From the NCBI GenBank assembly GCA_951640165.1, contig OX621247.1:34446001-34510000 (forward strand): a DNA stretch of 64,000 nucleotides. Reading direction: 5' to 3'. Shown piece by piece: positions 19,986 to 30,264 of this stretch. Every line of letters starts with the position of its first letter. Position 1 is the first letter of the stretch. Both the position numbers and the translations under genes were made by a program. Source of the stretch: Pseudoips prasinana. Lineage: Eukaryota; Arthropoda; Insecta; Lepidoptera; Nolidae. A model generated the notes under the pieces. The model was not told the origin of the DNA, did no database searches, and worked only from the letters and a program-made list of their open reading frames with translations.

Positions 19986-20400
19986 AATCGTCAATTTAAC
20001 CTACCGTACAGTGGATGACGTGGCAGCTACTAAAAAATACCGCCAGAAAACACGGTAGGAATCCTTTTTTTAAATATATAAATAAATATCTAGGGACAAT
20101 GTCACACAGATCATCCTAGCCCCAAACTAAGCAAAGCTTGTACTATGGGTACCAGGAGACGATATACATACTTATGTAGATAGATAAATACTTAAATACC
20201 TAGAAAACATCCATGACTCAGAAAAAAATGTTCATGCTTATCGCACAAATATTTGCACTTACCGGGATTCGAACCCAGGATCACCAGGTTCGTAGGCAGG
20301 AGCACTACCAACTAGGCTACTGTATATATTAGAGTGATTCAATCACGGCCGCTTTATCACTTAAATAATCAGAAGTTTTGTAGTAAGCCCTTATAGAATA
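19986..20400 (+). repeat. Dispersed repeat I, split by SINE B
   Basis: Left part 19986-20084 (cgtcaatttaacctaccgta, gccagaaaacacggtaggaa) and right part 20333-20400 (agagtgattc, tttatcacttaaataatcag, aagttttgtagta) match 47.05-47.24 kb on the opposite strand, where they are contiguous. The SINE inserted after this repeat was in place. Confidence 0.7.
20085..20332 (-). mobile_element. tRNA-derived SINE B
   Basis: Complete apart from a damaged head terminus. It carries the B box gggttcgaatcccgg on the minus strand and lies inside repeat I. Confidence 0.8.
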
Positions 20401-21045
20401 TGACTTTCATAGTTCTTTTACACTTATTCGTAGAGATTTCTCTGTTATCACTACGAAGTTTGATAAATAATCTAATACATTGCCCATTGGAAGTATGTAG
20501 CACAAGGTTATGCTTATATCTAATATTTATATTATAAGTGTGACTTCTTTTACAGAAGGAATTGAATGCGCATGATATGATATTGTTAGGGATATGTGAG
20601 ATTAGTTCTGGGTCAGTGTAGTTTTATAACCAATAGACATAATTAATAGTTCACCATTTGTATACTGTAGACACTATAGTTTGGACTAAAATTATGAGTT
20701 GTCCGAAGAACGAACTTGATCCCAAAAACAAACATGTTAACAGATCCCCAGAATGACAGATATGAAAACGTTAAAGAGGTTTCAAACACAAGAAGGTTGT
20801 TCCCAATACTATCTTCAGAAATGGGCAATCATTCTTCAATAAATCGTTCATTGAGGAAAGCTTTTTATATGTCGATCTTTCGGGTAAGCTTTCTTTGGGC
20901 ATAAGTAATGTGACATTCTCAAGAAAGTGACGCATGGTTGGCGATTTGACCCAGTGTCGATGCAAGGCTCAATTTAGTCCGACATACTTGATCGTCTCAA
21001 TCGTAGTAATGGAAGTACTGTACAATATTTTACAGCTTTTTTTCC
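20401..21045. other. Unassigned stretch
   Basis: Overlapping short frames at 20643-20965 occur on both strands with no recognisable motif. I do not call a gene. Confidence 0.4.
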
Positions 21046-21049
21046 TTTT

Positions 21050-21222
21050 TTAAAAGACAACGCCCGCACTAGGGAATATAATCCCTGCCTCATCATGGAC
21101 ACAAATTACATCCAGACTCAGAACAACTATTTATGGGTCACACAAATAGTTGTCCGGCAACGACTCGAACCCGCGATACGAACAGGCGAGGCGACTGTCT
21201 TAGCCGCTGCGCCACACGTCCC
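21050..21222 (-). mobile_element. tRNA-derived SINE E
   Basis: Minus-strand head gacgtgtggcgcagcggcta with an A-box-like stretch, then gcgggttcgagtcgttgcc (B box), the family motif acaactatttgtgtgaccca and an end cgggcgttgtcttttaaaa. Confidence 0.75.
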
Positions 21223-21296
21223 GTAGTTTGCCATATCGATACATGTTACTGAATGTTCTCCATTTACCTTTTACCTAGGCACCCTGCATATACAAT

Positions 21297-21600
21297 TTCT
21301 AGGGTTCCGTATCCAAAGGGTAAAACGGCAACCTATTACTAAGACTCCGCTGTCCGTCTGTCCGTATTTCAACAGGCTGTATCTCATGAACCGTGATAGT
21401 CAGACGGTTGACATTTTAATAAAAAAAATACTAAAAAACCATAATACATTTAAGGGTCACGTTTGTTATATGGGAGCCTCATACAACAAACGTGAACGTT
21501 TTTTGCTAGTTTTGATAACGGTTCGATATTGATAACGGCAATAGGAAGACGCTTGAAATATTCACAGAATAATTAGTTACATATTATTATTCAATTTAAT
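21297..21600 (+). mobile_element. Dispersed repeat L (agggttccgta family)
   Basis: It starts tctagggttccgtatccaaa, then ccgctgtccgtctgtccgt, ggctgtatctcatgaaccgt, and an internal inverted pair acgtttgtt / aacaaacgt. Copies are at 33.0-33.6 and 60.62-60.85 kb (partial). Widespread in Lepidoptera in my experience; mechanism unknown to me. Confidence 0.55.
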
Positions 21601-21646
21601 TTATAATAATAAATTAAATTAAAGTTTTTACAAGGATCGATGAGCG

Positions 21647-21730
21647 GCTTCCAGCGACTGTTGCAAGATCCTCGGTCCACCTTGTACCCCTACAAGGTGG
21701 ACCGAGGATCTTGCAACAGTCGCTGGAAGC
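21647..21730. repeat. Perfect 40-bp-arm hairpin made of LINE-tail sequence
   Basis: Arms 21647-21686 and 21691-21730 are exact reverse complements with a 4-base loop (cccc). The right arm contains caaggtggaccgaggatctt, which resembles the RTE tail (tggaccgatgatcttgtgcg). AT-rich palindromic flanks surround it. Confidence 0.95.
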
Positions 21731-22560
21731 CCGACAATGTATTTATTTATTATAAATAATAAATATTATTATAAATATATAGTAAGATATTAAAGTCGAC
21801 AGCCAAGGACCCAAAAAAATACAAGATCAAACTTAAAATAATTTATTACTTATCAAGGAATTACAATAAAATTATATGAACTAAGTTAATTAGGTGACGA
21901 CCGTTCGATGGTTGAGTAGGAAGTGGCCGGTCCCACGGAGCCGAGGAGCGGGCTTCGGGTGTCCGGTACAGCGGTGGTCACGTTGCTTTCCGGCTACGCT
22001 GATTAAGCGCCTTCGTGTGACTCGCTGTTGCGAAGTGTAACAATGGGGTAAATGCAAGTCAACGGTTATACTGTGCTATGCATATGTAACAAGTATACTC
22101 CTAAAAGTAATAAATAAACAAGACAAAAAAGCCAAACTCCAAGCGAACGTCGAAATCTAGTTAAATTCTCATTTCTCAAATACTTTCCGTTTATCAGACA
22201 CCCAGATCTTGGCCGCTTCGAAATAACTTTCTTTCTGTATATCGATAAGAGACGTCTGCATTTAGAATCGTTATTTAATGCTATCGATTATTTTTAAGAT
22301 TTATTATAACGGAATGTCCTTGGATGAATATAGAACTGAACTCTGTGTAAACTTTGAACAAAGACACAAGAAACGCTTTTAAACTTTCGTGTACACGTCA
22401 TTATTTTCGGGTATTAGGTATTAAAAGCCAATACTAGCTGCCATTTTCCCAATCAAACGTAATGCAATATGTAAAAACCTTTAAAATAGATCCATCACGA
22501 CTATGTCCGTCCATTTTGTTTTTGTAAATAAAGCTATTTTTATTAGTGTGTGTGTTTATG
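21731..22560. other. Unassigned stretch with a GC-richer island at 21895-22045
   Basis: The island (gtggccggtcccacggagcc, gcgccttcgtgtgactcgct) stands out from AT-rich flanks. No frame or repeat copy was found for it here. Confidence 0.35.
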
Positions 22561-22576
22561 TGTGTGTGTATAGTAT

Positions 22577-22982
22577 CATTATCATCATCATATCAGCCGA
22601 AAGACGTCCACTGCTGGACAAAGGCCTCCCCCAAAGATCTCCACAATTGCCGGTCTTGCGCTATTCGCATCCAGCTGTTTCCAGCGACCCGCACAAGATC
22701 ATCGGTCCATCTTGTAGGGGGCCTGCCCACGCTGCGTCTTCCGGTTTGTGGTCGCCACTCAAGAACCTTTCTGCCCCAACGGCCATCGGTTCTACGAGCT
22801 ATGTGCCCCACCCACTGCCACTTCAGTTTTGCAATTCTTCGGGCTATGTCGGTGACTTTGGTTCGCCTGCGGATTTCGACATTTCTGATACGATCACGCA
22901 GGGAAACTCCGAGCATAGCCCTCTCCATTGCTCTTTGGGTGACCTTGAGTCTTCTAATAAGGCCCATAGTGAGCGACCACTC
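22577..22982 (-). pseudogene. RTE-like LINE, 5'-truncated, with 11-bp target duplication
   Basis: The minus-strand frame reads IRRLKVTQRAMERAMLGVSL, RDRIRNVEIRRRTKVTDIAR, KWQWVGHIARRTDGRWGRKV, RWTDDLVRVAG and GEAFVQQWTSFG before a stop, then the (ATG)n tail. It is the C-terminal part of an RTE-like polymerase downstream of the catalytic core. The 11-bp direct repeat gtgtatagtat occurs at 22566-22576 and 22983-22993. The long plus-strand frames at 22503-23075 are antisense shadows. Confidence 0.9.
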
Positions 22983-23214
22983 GTGTATAGTATACAAACT
23001 AAAAAAATACAAACAATGTATGTGTACAATAACAAGCATGTAATCTATGTGCATGAGGTCGTCATTATGACATGATTGTTTCGCGTTCCCGAAAACTAGA
23101 TCAATACAGATCAGTTCACGATCGGAAACACGCTATGATTTATAAAATTAAAAACAACATTGTCATAAAAAAAATTAAAACTTATTTTCCTTAGGTTATA
23201 TTTCATAATAATGT

Positions 23215-23440
23215 AATCTCAAAAATGGGAAATCATAAATTTAATTGTGCGGCGGGTCTCGAACCAGCACCACCAGCAGAGCGCCTACCACGGATTGGTG
23301 AGGCAATCAGTGATGTATGAAACACATTGGCAGACTAAATTTAGGATGCCCTAACTAACTTCTACTAAACTACCCTTTCGCAGAAGATTTGATCCATCGG
23401 CTTTTTGTTCCAGAAGCATGACCGACTGATATGTTCACAG
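23215..23440 (-). mobile_element. Repeat family G with internal micro-inversion
   Basis: Ends match the 9.48-9.70 kb copy in reverse (ggcagactaaatttaggatg; cgggtctcgaacc). The core gcgcctaccacggattggt, however, lies in the same orientation as in that copy, so about 30 bp are flipped. Confidence 0.55.
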
Positions 23441-23514
23441 TTGCATGTATAAGATCATATCATATTTATATTATTGCTAGGAATTCTTTTTATTAAAAAT
23501 GTTCGTAACTTAAT

Positions 23515-23615
23515 TCAGATCGGTTACCGGACCCCGGATTGGTAAAGGATGCTGGTTCAAGACCCTCCGGACGTTTAAATTTATTATTTTCCATTTTTTG
23601 AGATTAGATTAATGC
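23515..23615 (+). mobile_element. Repeat family G, partial
   Basis: ggaccccggattggtaaagg, B-box-like ctggttcaagaccctcc and ttttccattttttgagatta. Confidence 0.5.
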
Positions 23616-24440
23616 TTGCGCATTATGCTATAAAACTTAATAATTAATATAATGTGCCGACTTTTTTATAGTCGTAGTAGCGTAATAAACTGGGACATTA
23701 TTATCATTGGTCATCCATCCTTCACAAATTTGTTGAGGCCCCTATTATCTACTACTATATACTAGGGCAAATAATATCTTTGCAGACCCCAGATTACCAC
23801 AGATCTTCAAGAGGTATATAGAATAATCTGAAATCAGAAGTGGTTTTTTTTTTTTTTTTTTTTTTTTTCATAATAAAAAAAATGATTTATTTACTTTTCA
23901 CAAGGAATAACAAGTATAACTATTAGTAAATGTTGACAAATTTTTACAGTAATTGATAATCCTTGTGAAAGTCTGGAGTCTGAACTAGGTCGAAACCTGT
24001 ACTACAGAACTCCAGGCTCTCCGGATTCTTTGAAATACACCCCGTATTTAAACTTTTTCTGTAAGTTAATTGTAAATTTGAGACTATTACCTAATAGCGA
24101 TAGGAAACTTAACCGCTGGGTAATTAACACGACCGACTTAATATTGATATAATTCGATGATAGGCTTCTACTAATTTACGTCGTATTTTGATTAATTTCC
24201 GCTGTAAAGGTAATAAGAATCCTTATTTGGATTGATTTTCTAATTACTAGAGTGTAAGAAGGGTCTCTAAATCTATTTAATCTTTATAAATACGTTAAGT
24301 GTCGTTAATTTTAGGTTAAAATTCAATTATTGAAAACACTAATTCATTGAATGTATTGGTGCCAACAAAAATAAAAATTTCTCCTTTAAATAAATAGAAA
24401 TAACAATCAGTGTAATCAGTTGCCACTTTTCTATTGGCCT
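23616..24440. other. Unassigned stretch with poly-T run at 23845-23868
   Basis: A run of about 23 T followed by A/T-rich sequence could be the tail of a minus-strand retroposed sequence. I cannot identify a body. Confidence 0.35.
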
Positions 24441-24445
24441 ATCTA

Positions 24446-24690
24446 GATGCGCTCACCGGTCCGTAAGTGATTGGTGAGGTTAAGCAATTCAGCTCGCGGT
24501 TAGTCAATAGATGGGTAACCGCCAAAGTGGTTTAATTTCTGAGCGTCTTCGTGCTTCGGAGGGCACGTTAAGCTATCCCGCTTGTAGTCATTCGACAACA
24601 GTTGTTAAGCCATGACAGAGGCCTACTGGACGGCTTGAACAACTCTGACCCTAGGGCAAACACTACCCATACGATAAGTAAGTAAGTAAG
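24446..24690 (+). mobile_element. 5S-rRNA-derived SINE D, second full copy
   Basis: gatgcgctcaccggtccgta, gtgattggtgaggttaagca and agatgggtaaccgcc form the 5S-like head. The body and the tail (TAAG)n match 18744-18990. Confidence 0.85.
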
Positions 24691-24987
24691 TATTGGACCA
24701 GACAAATAGTGTTTCTTCTAGTTCGTTCGTTTAGTAAGTTCTTTAGTATAAGGCTCGTTAAGGTAGTAAGATCAAAATTCGCCCATTAAAGCAACCATTC
24801 ATCGTACTTAATATAATTATTGTACGATCCGTGACGTCACGGTAAAGTTGCCAAGTCGACATATTTCGCCATTATTGTGGAAAAGTGAGTTGTTAGCGTT
24901 ACTTGTAAATTGGCACATCAAAAGTTTTCGCCCACTACTACGTGAACTCGAAGCTTATAAACATGCCTTCGAGAGGTATTTAGGCAA

Positions 24988-25188
24988 TCACACTAATATT
25001 ATAAAGGCGAAAGTTTGTGAGTGTGTGGGTGTGTATGTTTGTTACTTCTTCACGTCTAAACGGCTAGAGCAATTTTAATAATATTTGGTATGGAGTTAGC
25101 TGACACCCTGGATTAACACATAGCCTATGTGTAGAGTAGGCTATAATTGATTAAGTTTAATTCGGGTAAAACCGCGGGGCAAAGCTAG
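24988..25188 (+). mobile_element. Helitron A, complete
   Basis: It starts TCACACTAATATTATAAAGG, has the terminal hairpin (cgggtaaaaccg) and ends CTAG. A small internal duplication (tagcctatgtgtagagtagg) lengthens it to about 201 bp. Confidence 0.8.
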
Positions 25189-25426
25189 TATTGAATATAT
25201 CAAACTTTGTATATGGACTACATGTATAGTGCAGTGGTTGAAGTCGGCGTATTACTATCTAGGGGAACCTTTGTTTTGGGTTTGATCCGCCCACAAAACC
25301 TTTATTCGTGTTAGTCTTAAATAACAGCATTGAGTCTTAGTGTTATTTTCGTCAGTGAATGGCATTTGTGTAAAGCCCCAAAACAGACATTTTCTTGAGT
25401 AGGCGCGGTTTGCTGGAGTTTGAGTT

Positions 25427-25890
25427 GTGGCCTTGATTTCGGGGCTGTGTATGGATGCTAAACTTAGGTTAAAAAAACATGTAGCTGATGCAGCTCATAA
25501 TTGTTTCTACCGGCTGAGAGTTCTGTACAAAATGGGACCCTATCTGTCAGAGGAACTACGTATACGTCTTATGAAGTCTCGGGTGCTGTCAAATCTCAAC
25601 TATTCTGACACTATTTACGGCCCACGTTTACTAGCTATAACAGAGCGACTGATGCAAATAGTAGGTAATGCCCGTGCTCGTTTTTGCTTCTCTATTCCAC
25701 CTAGAAGTCACCTTTTTAAAATATAAACTTTATTTTAAAAATGAATTCTCGTCGCAAATTGCATTTGGCTCGTCTTTTATTTAATACGATAAAATACAAG
25801 CAACTTTCGTCGTCGTAGAAATTTTACTCCGCAGTTGTCAATACCAAGCCATGAAACATCAGCTTTTAGACGCAGCTTCAGGCCTCAACC
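25427..25890 (+). pseudogene. Jockey/CR1-like RT, C-terminal fragment
   Basis: The frame 25427-25726 reads MDAKLRLKKHVADAAHNCFY, LSEELRIRLMKSRVLSNLNY and ITERLMQIVGNARARFCFSI, the region after the RT fingers in jockey/CR1 LINEs (usually ..HLDYCD..L..LQ..QN.C.RF). A shifted frame continues after 25740 with NSRRKLHLARLLFNTIKYKQ. It lacks the catalytic motifs and is broken by at least one frameshift. Confidence 0.75.
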
Positions 25891-25896
25891 AAATCA

Positions 25897-25977
25897 TCAT
25901 ATCAGCCGAAAGACGTCCACTGCTGGACAAAGGCCTCCCCAAGGATCTCCACAATAGCCGGTCCTGAATCTACCTGT
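25897..25977 (-). mobile_element. RTE-like LINE tail scrap
   Basis: atcatcatatcagccgaaag through gatctccacaatagccggtc. It is cut at the left edge of the giant palindrome. Confidence 0.75.
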
Positions 25978-26131
25978 ACAACAAATAGTCGTGCTTATGA
26001 TATATAGATTTGTCCTTGGTGGGGATCAAATACTCGACCATTGAGGCAAGCATAAGCTGAAGTCATCTAACAAAATAAGGTATAACACATTAGTGATAAG
26101 AACGATGGTATTAATCAGTTAGTTCATCATA

Positions 26132-26454
26132 TCTATACAAATAAATAAAATTGGAGTGTCTGTTTGTAATATTGAAATAACCGGTTTTTACTACATAAAT
26201 ATGAATATATATATACGGTACATACACCAAAATAACATTTGTTACAATTTTTGTCTGTCTGTCTGTCTGTTTGTTCCGCCTAATCTCTGAAATGGCTCGA
26301 CCGATTTTGACTGGACTTTTATTGGTAGGTAGCTGATGTAATAAGAAGTAACTTAAGCTACTTTTATTTTAGAAAAAGTATTTTATTTTACTAAAAAACA
26401 AAAAAAAACGAAATAAACTAATTAACACGCGAACGAAGTCGCGGGCACAGCTAG
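26132..26454 (+). mobile_element. Helitron C (left arm copy)
   Basis: It starts TCTATACAAATAAATAAAAT and ends with hairpin acgcgaacgaagtcgcg then CTAG. (tctg)n and ggctcgaccgattttgactg lie in the middle. Helitron-type ends, family distinct from A and B. The mirror copy is at 28526-28848. Confidence 0.7.
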
Positions 26455-26506
26455 TTTAATATATGATCATTTCATCCGACCCCCTACTTATCGGTCTTGT
26501 GAGTGT

Positions 26507-26655
26507 TGGTGGAAGGATGCGGGTAGCAAGACCGATAATTATATGGATCTATGTGGTAGACTAGGTGTGGACGTCTTTCTGTTGCTGACAACATTATAAG
26601 AGTACTTAACTGCAGATAAAAAGGTCTTGGGTTCAAATCCCGAACGAAATGTAAG
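26507..26655 (+). mobile_element. RTE-tail and SINE A scraps (left arm)
   Basis: gcgggtagcaagaccgataa and tgtggacgtctttctg resemble the RTE tail. aactgcagataaaaaggtct and gggttcaaatccc resemble SINE A. Mirrored at 28325-28473. Confidence 0.5.
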
Positions 26656-26780
26656 TTGAGAGGAAGATTTAAGTTAGTGAAGATAGAAATATTGAGAGTT
26701 ACGTTTCGTATATTACTGTCGGATCAAGAGAGAGAGAGAGAGGTGCGAGCACACATTTTCTTTCTCTCATATTCAGTTAC

Positions 26781-26963
26781 TCATACTAATATTATGAAGG
26801 TGAAAGTTTGACAGTGTGTGAGTGAGTATGTTGGTTACTTCTTCACGCAAAAACTACCGAACGGATTTTCATGAAACTTTGTAGTAATATAGCTTATATA
26901 TCCGAATATCACATAGGCTATAATTTATAGTTTAACGCGGGAAAAACCGCGGGATAGAACTAG
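26781..26963 (+). mobile_element. Helitron A (left arm copy)
   Basis: TCATACTAATATTATGAAGG start, hairpin gcgggaaaaaccgc, CTAG end. The mirror copy is at 28017-28199 (minus). Confidence 0.75.
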
Positions 26964-28016
26964 TTTATTATAAACGAACAACATAAAATACATATATATT
27001 TTATGAAATAAATTCGTTTTATGATGTACACGTGTTATCTTATTTTGAAGTCTAAAAAGGTTGCTGAACTTGGGTCCCTTAATCATGAAAATTACGAAAA
27101 CCATTAATACTCCCACACAAAACCTTTAGATTACGACGTCAAACAACATCACACATTTAATCCACACAATTGTCCGGAAATTAAAAACTTCACCAACAAT
27201 ACGTCACAGTATAAAAAATTCAATACAGAATTCATTCAAAGTTCGCCAGTGTACCAACCTATAAACGTACTGTACTTGTGTACTAGTTCACACCACTACC
27301 GTAGTCTTGTAAACGTATTTGGAAGTTGTGCGCAACTTATAAAAGCTATTATCTGGAACATTATGGTGGGACGAATTTGAGACTACGGTCCATTACTAAG
27401 AGTTATCATTTGCTGAACTCACAAGTATTTCACGTAATAATTTTAACGAGATTATGTTTACCTTGCTTTGTTTAATTAGTCACCGTACTTAGATTCAGGA
27501 CTAATTAAACAAAGCAAGGTAAACATAATCTCGTTAAAATTATTACGTGAAATACTTGTGAGTTCAGCAAATGATAACTCTTAGTAATGGACCGTAGTCT
27601 CAAATTCGTCCCACCATAATGTTCCAGATAATAGCTTTTATAAGTTGCGCACAACTTCCAAATACGTTTACAAGACTACGGTAGTGGTGTGAACTAGTAC
27701 ACAAGTACAGTACGTTTATAGGTTGGTACACTGGCGAACTTTGAATGAATTCTGTATTGAATTTTTTATACTGTGACGTATTGTTGGTGAAGTTTTTAAT
27801 TTCCGGACAATTGTGTGGATTAAATGTGTGATGTTGTTTGACGTCGTAATCTAAAGGTTTTGTGTGGGAGTATTAATGGTTTTCGTAATTTTCATGATTA
27901 AGGGACCCAAGTTCAGCAACCTTTTTAGACTTCAAAATAAGATAACACGTGTACATCATAAAACGAATTTATTTCATAAAATATATATGTATTTTATGTT
28001 GTTCGTTTATAATAAA

Positions 28017-28199
28017 CTAGTTCTATCCCGCGGTTTTTCCCGCGTTAAACTATAAATTATAGCCTATGTGATATTCGGATATATAAGCTATATTACTACA
28101 AAGTTTCATGAAAATCCGTTCGGTAGTTTTTGCGTGAAGAAGTAACCAACATACTCACTCACACACTGTCAAACTTTCACCTTCATAATATTAGTATGA
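28017..28199 (-). mobile_element. Helitron A (right arm copy)
   Basis: Exact mirror of 26781-26963. Confidence 0.75.
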
Positions 28200-28525
28200 G
28201 TAACTGAATATGAGAGAAAGAAAATGTGTGCTCGCACCTCTCTCTCTCTCTCTTGATCCGACAGTAATATACGAAACGTAACTCTCAATATTTCTATCTT
28301 CACTAACTTAAATCTTCCTCTCAACTTACATTTCGTTCGGGATTTGAACCCAAGACCTTTTTATCTGCAGTTAAGTACTCTTATAATGTTGTCAGCAACA
28401 GAAAGACGTCCACACCTAGTCTACCACATAGATCCATATAATTATCGGTCTTGCTACCCGCATCCTTCCACCAACACTCACAAGACCGATAAGTAGGGGG
28501 TCGGATGAAATGATCATATATTAAA

Positions 28526-28848
28526 CTAGCTGTGCCCGCGACTTCGTTCGCGTGTTAATTAGTTTATTTCGTTTTTTTTTGTTTTTTAGTAAAATAAAAT
28601 ACTTTTTCTAAAATAAAAGTAGCTTAAGTTACTTCTTATTACATCAGCTACCTACCAATAAAAGTCCAGTCAAAATCGGTCGAGCCATTTCAGAGATTAG
28701 GCGGAACAAACAGACAGACAGACAGACAAAAATTGTAACAAATGTTATTTTGGTGTATGTACCGTATATATATATTCATATTTATGTAGTAAAAACCGGT
28801 TATTTCAATATTACAAACAGACACTCCAATTTTATTTATTTGTATAGA
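28526..28848 (-). mobile_element. Helitron C (right arm copy)
   Basis: Exact mirror of 26132-26454. Confidence 0.7.
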
Positions 28849-28917
28849 TATGATGAACTAACTGATTAATACCATCGTTCTTATCACTAATGTGTTATAC
28901 CTTATTTTGTTAGATGA

Positions 28918-29145
28918 CTTCAGCTTATGCTTGCCTCAATGGTCGAGTATTTGATCCCCACCAAGGACAAATCTATATATCATAAGCACGACTATTTGTT
29001 GTGTGTCTAGGTGTAATTTATCTTTAACATGTAAGTATTTAGAAATATAAAATATGTCAATTAACTGTCTGGTTGTCCTAATACAGCCTCTGCCTAGTTT
29101 GGGATGATGGCAGAGTGTTAACTGTCCCAAAATATCTATTTATTC
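28918..29145 (+). mobile_element. SINE C spanning the palindrome's right edge
   Basis: The head with a degenerate B box (gtatttgatccccaccaa) is inside the palindrome. The 3' half (ctgtctggttgtcc, gcctctgcctagtttgggat) lies outside. This continuity marks the right arm as the ancestral one. Confidence 0.75.
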
Positions 29146-29149
29146 ATCA

Positions 29150-29330
29150 TCACACTAATATTATAAATGCGTAAGTTTGTGTGTGAGTGTGTATGTTTGT
29201 TACTTCTTCACGACTAAACGGCTGGAGCGATTTTAACAAAATTTGGTATGACGTTAGCTGACACCCTGGATTAATACATAGGCTATAATTTATAAAGTTT
29301 AACGCGGTTAAAACCGCAGGGCATAGCTAG
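29150..29330 (+). mobile_element. Helitron A, complete
   Basis: TCACACTAATATTATAAATG start, hairpin gcggttaaaaccgc and CTAG end. It inserted at A/T directly behind SINE C. Confidence 0.8.
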
Positions 29331-30260
29331 TTATTAATAATGTCCAATAACTCAGTAGAGGGTAACTGAAGACGTCATATTATAAATAAATATGTTGCAA
29401 CCTCTAAGCACGAAGTAAGGATCAAAAGGCCCTTCCTTTTTCCTTCGTCTTTTAGAAAAGATTTACATTTTAATGTTCAACCAATCTCAATATGGACTGC
29501 TGGAAGCTCAATTTTCAATCTGAAGATTCTTTTATCTCATACTTAAAAAGAATATAAGTATATTTGGAATATATCCCCATGGAATAAGAGTATTGAAGTA
29601 TGTATCTCAAAGGGGGTTTAGTACAAAGTTGAATGTGAAAATAAGGTAAATGGTAGTAATTTAAAAAGCTCTTTATTGTAAACAATAATTATAAATTGTG
29701 TACAAAGGACTTATAGGTTCTTATCGCTAGCAAAAAAAATTCTAACAACTTTGGGATGGATAATACAAGTAGGTAGGGGAAAATGGGTAGTTTAAAGGTA
29801 TAAGAAATGATAATGATATGGTAAGCAAATAATTATAATTATGAAATCAAACTTCCTGTATTATTTTGAAGTCTGAATAACTAATACCCTTTCATGAACT
29901 AAATTCTATAAGATTTTTCGTAATCAGTTGATAGATATTTACATGAAAGTAAAAATATAACCATATTTCTAACTGATATTTTTAACCATCTGTCTATCCA
30001 ATTTCAGAGCTATGATTTGTCGGTGGAGTTTCCTCCGCTTTGACACCTTCTTTCAAAATTCTTTTGATTTTATCCATATTGTAAGTTATCCTTGACAAAT
30101 AAAAATGACAGAAATCGACTTTACCACAATCTGTCAAATTTTCAACTTCACAAAAGCATAATAAGGTTCACTTTCAATAGGGGAAATTTGACAGATTGGG
30201 ATAGCTTGATGTGCTGGCGTCTGTACATTTGATATCTTGTAAACTTATAAGTTGTGTGGT
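29331..30260. other. Unassigned AT-rich stretch
   Basis: No frame or repeat copy recognised. Confidence 0.4.
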
Positions 30261-30264
30261 GTCG

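Larger units (their letters stand above)
25978..29002. repeat. Giant palindrome: 1504-bp arms, 17-bp spacer
   Basis: Left arm 25978-27481, right arm 27499-29002, spacer 27482-27498. Position x pairs with 54980-x. I checked blocks near both ends and the centre and found no mismatch or indel, and the 63-codon frames at 26925-27116 (minus) and 27864-28055 (plus) are identical. Each arm carries SINE C (partial on the left), Helitron C, an RTE-tail scrap, a SINE A scrap and Helitron A in mirrored order. SINE C runs on intact past the right arm (to about 29145) but is cut at the left edge, so the right arm is likely the original. It may be real or an artefact. Confidence 0.9.

Noticed and set aside
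20643..20965. Overlapping frames on both strands
   Set aside because: No motif, start context or repeat evidence; length is within chance for this composition.
21895..22045. GC-richer island as a promoter or LTR
   Set aside because: No paired copy, TG..CA ends, primer-binding site or TATA-type arrangement found.
22503..23075. 190- and 165-codon plus-strand frames
   Set aside because: They are antisense to the RTE C-terminus and run beyond the element's target duplications.
26925..28055. Twin 63-codon frames as a conserved small protein
   Set aside because: They are identical only because they lie in mirrored palindrome arms; the frame crosses the Helitron A end.
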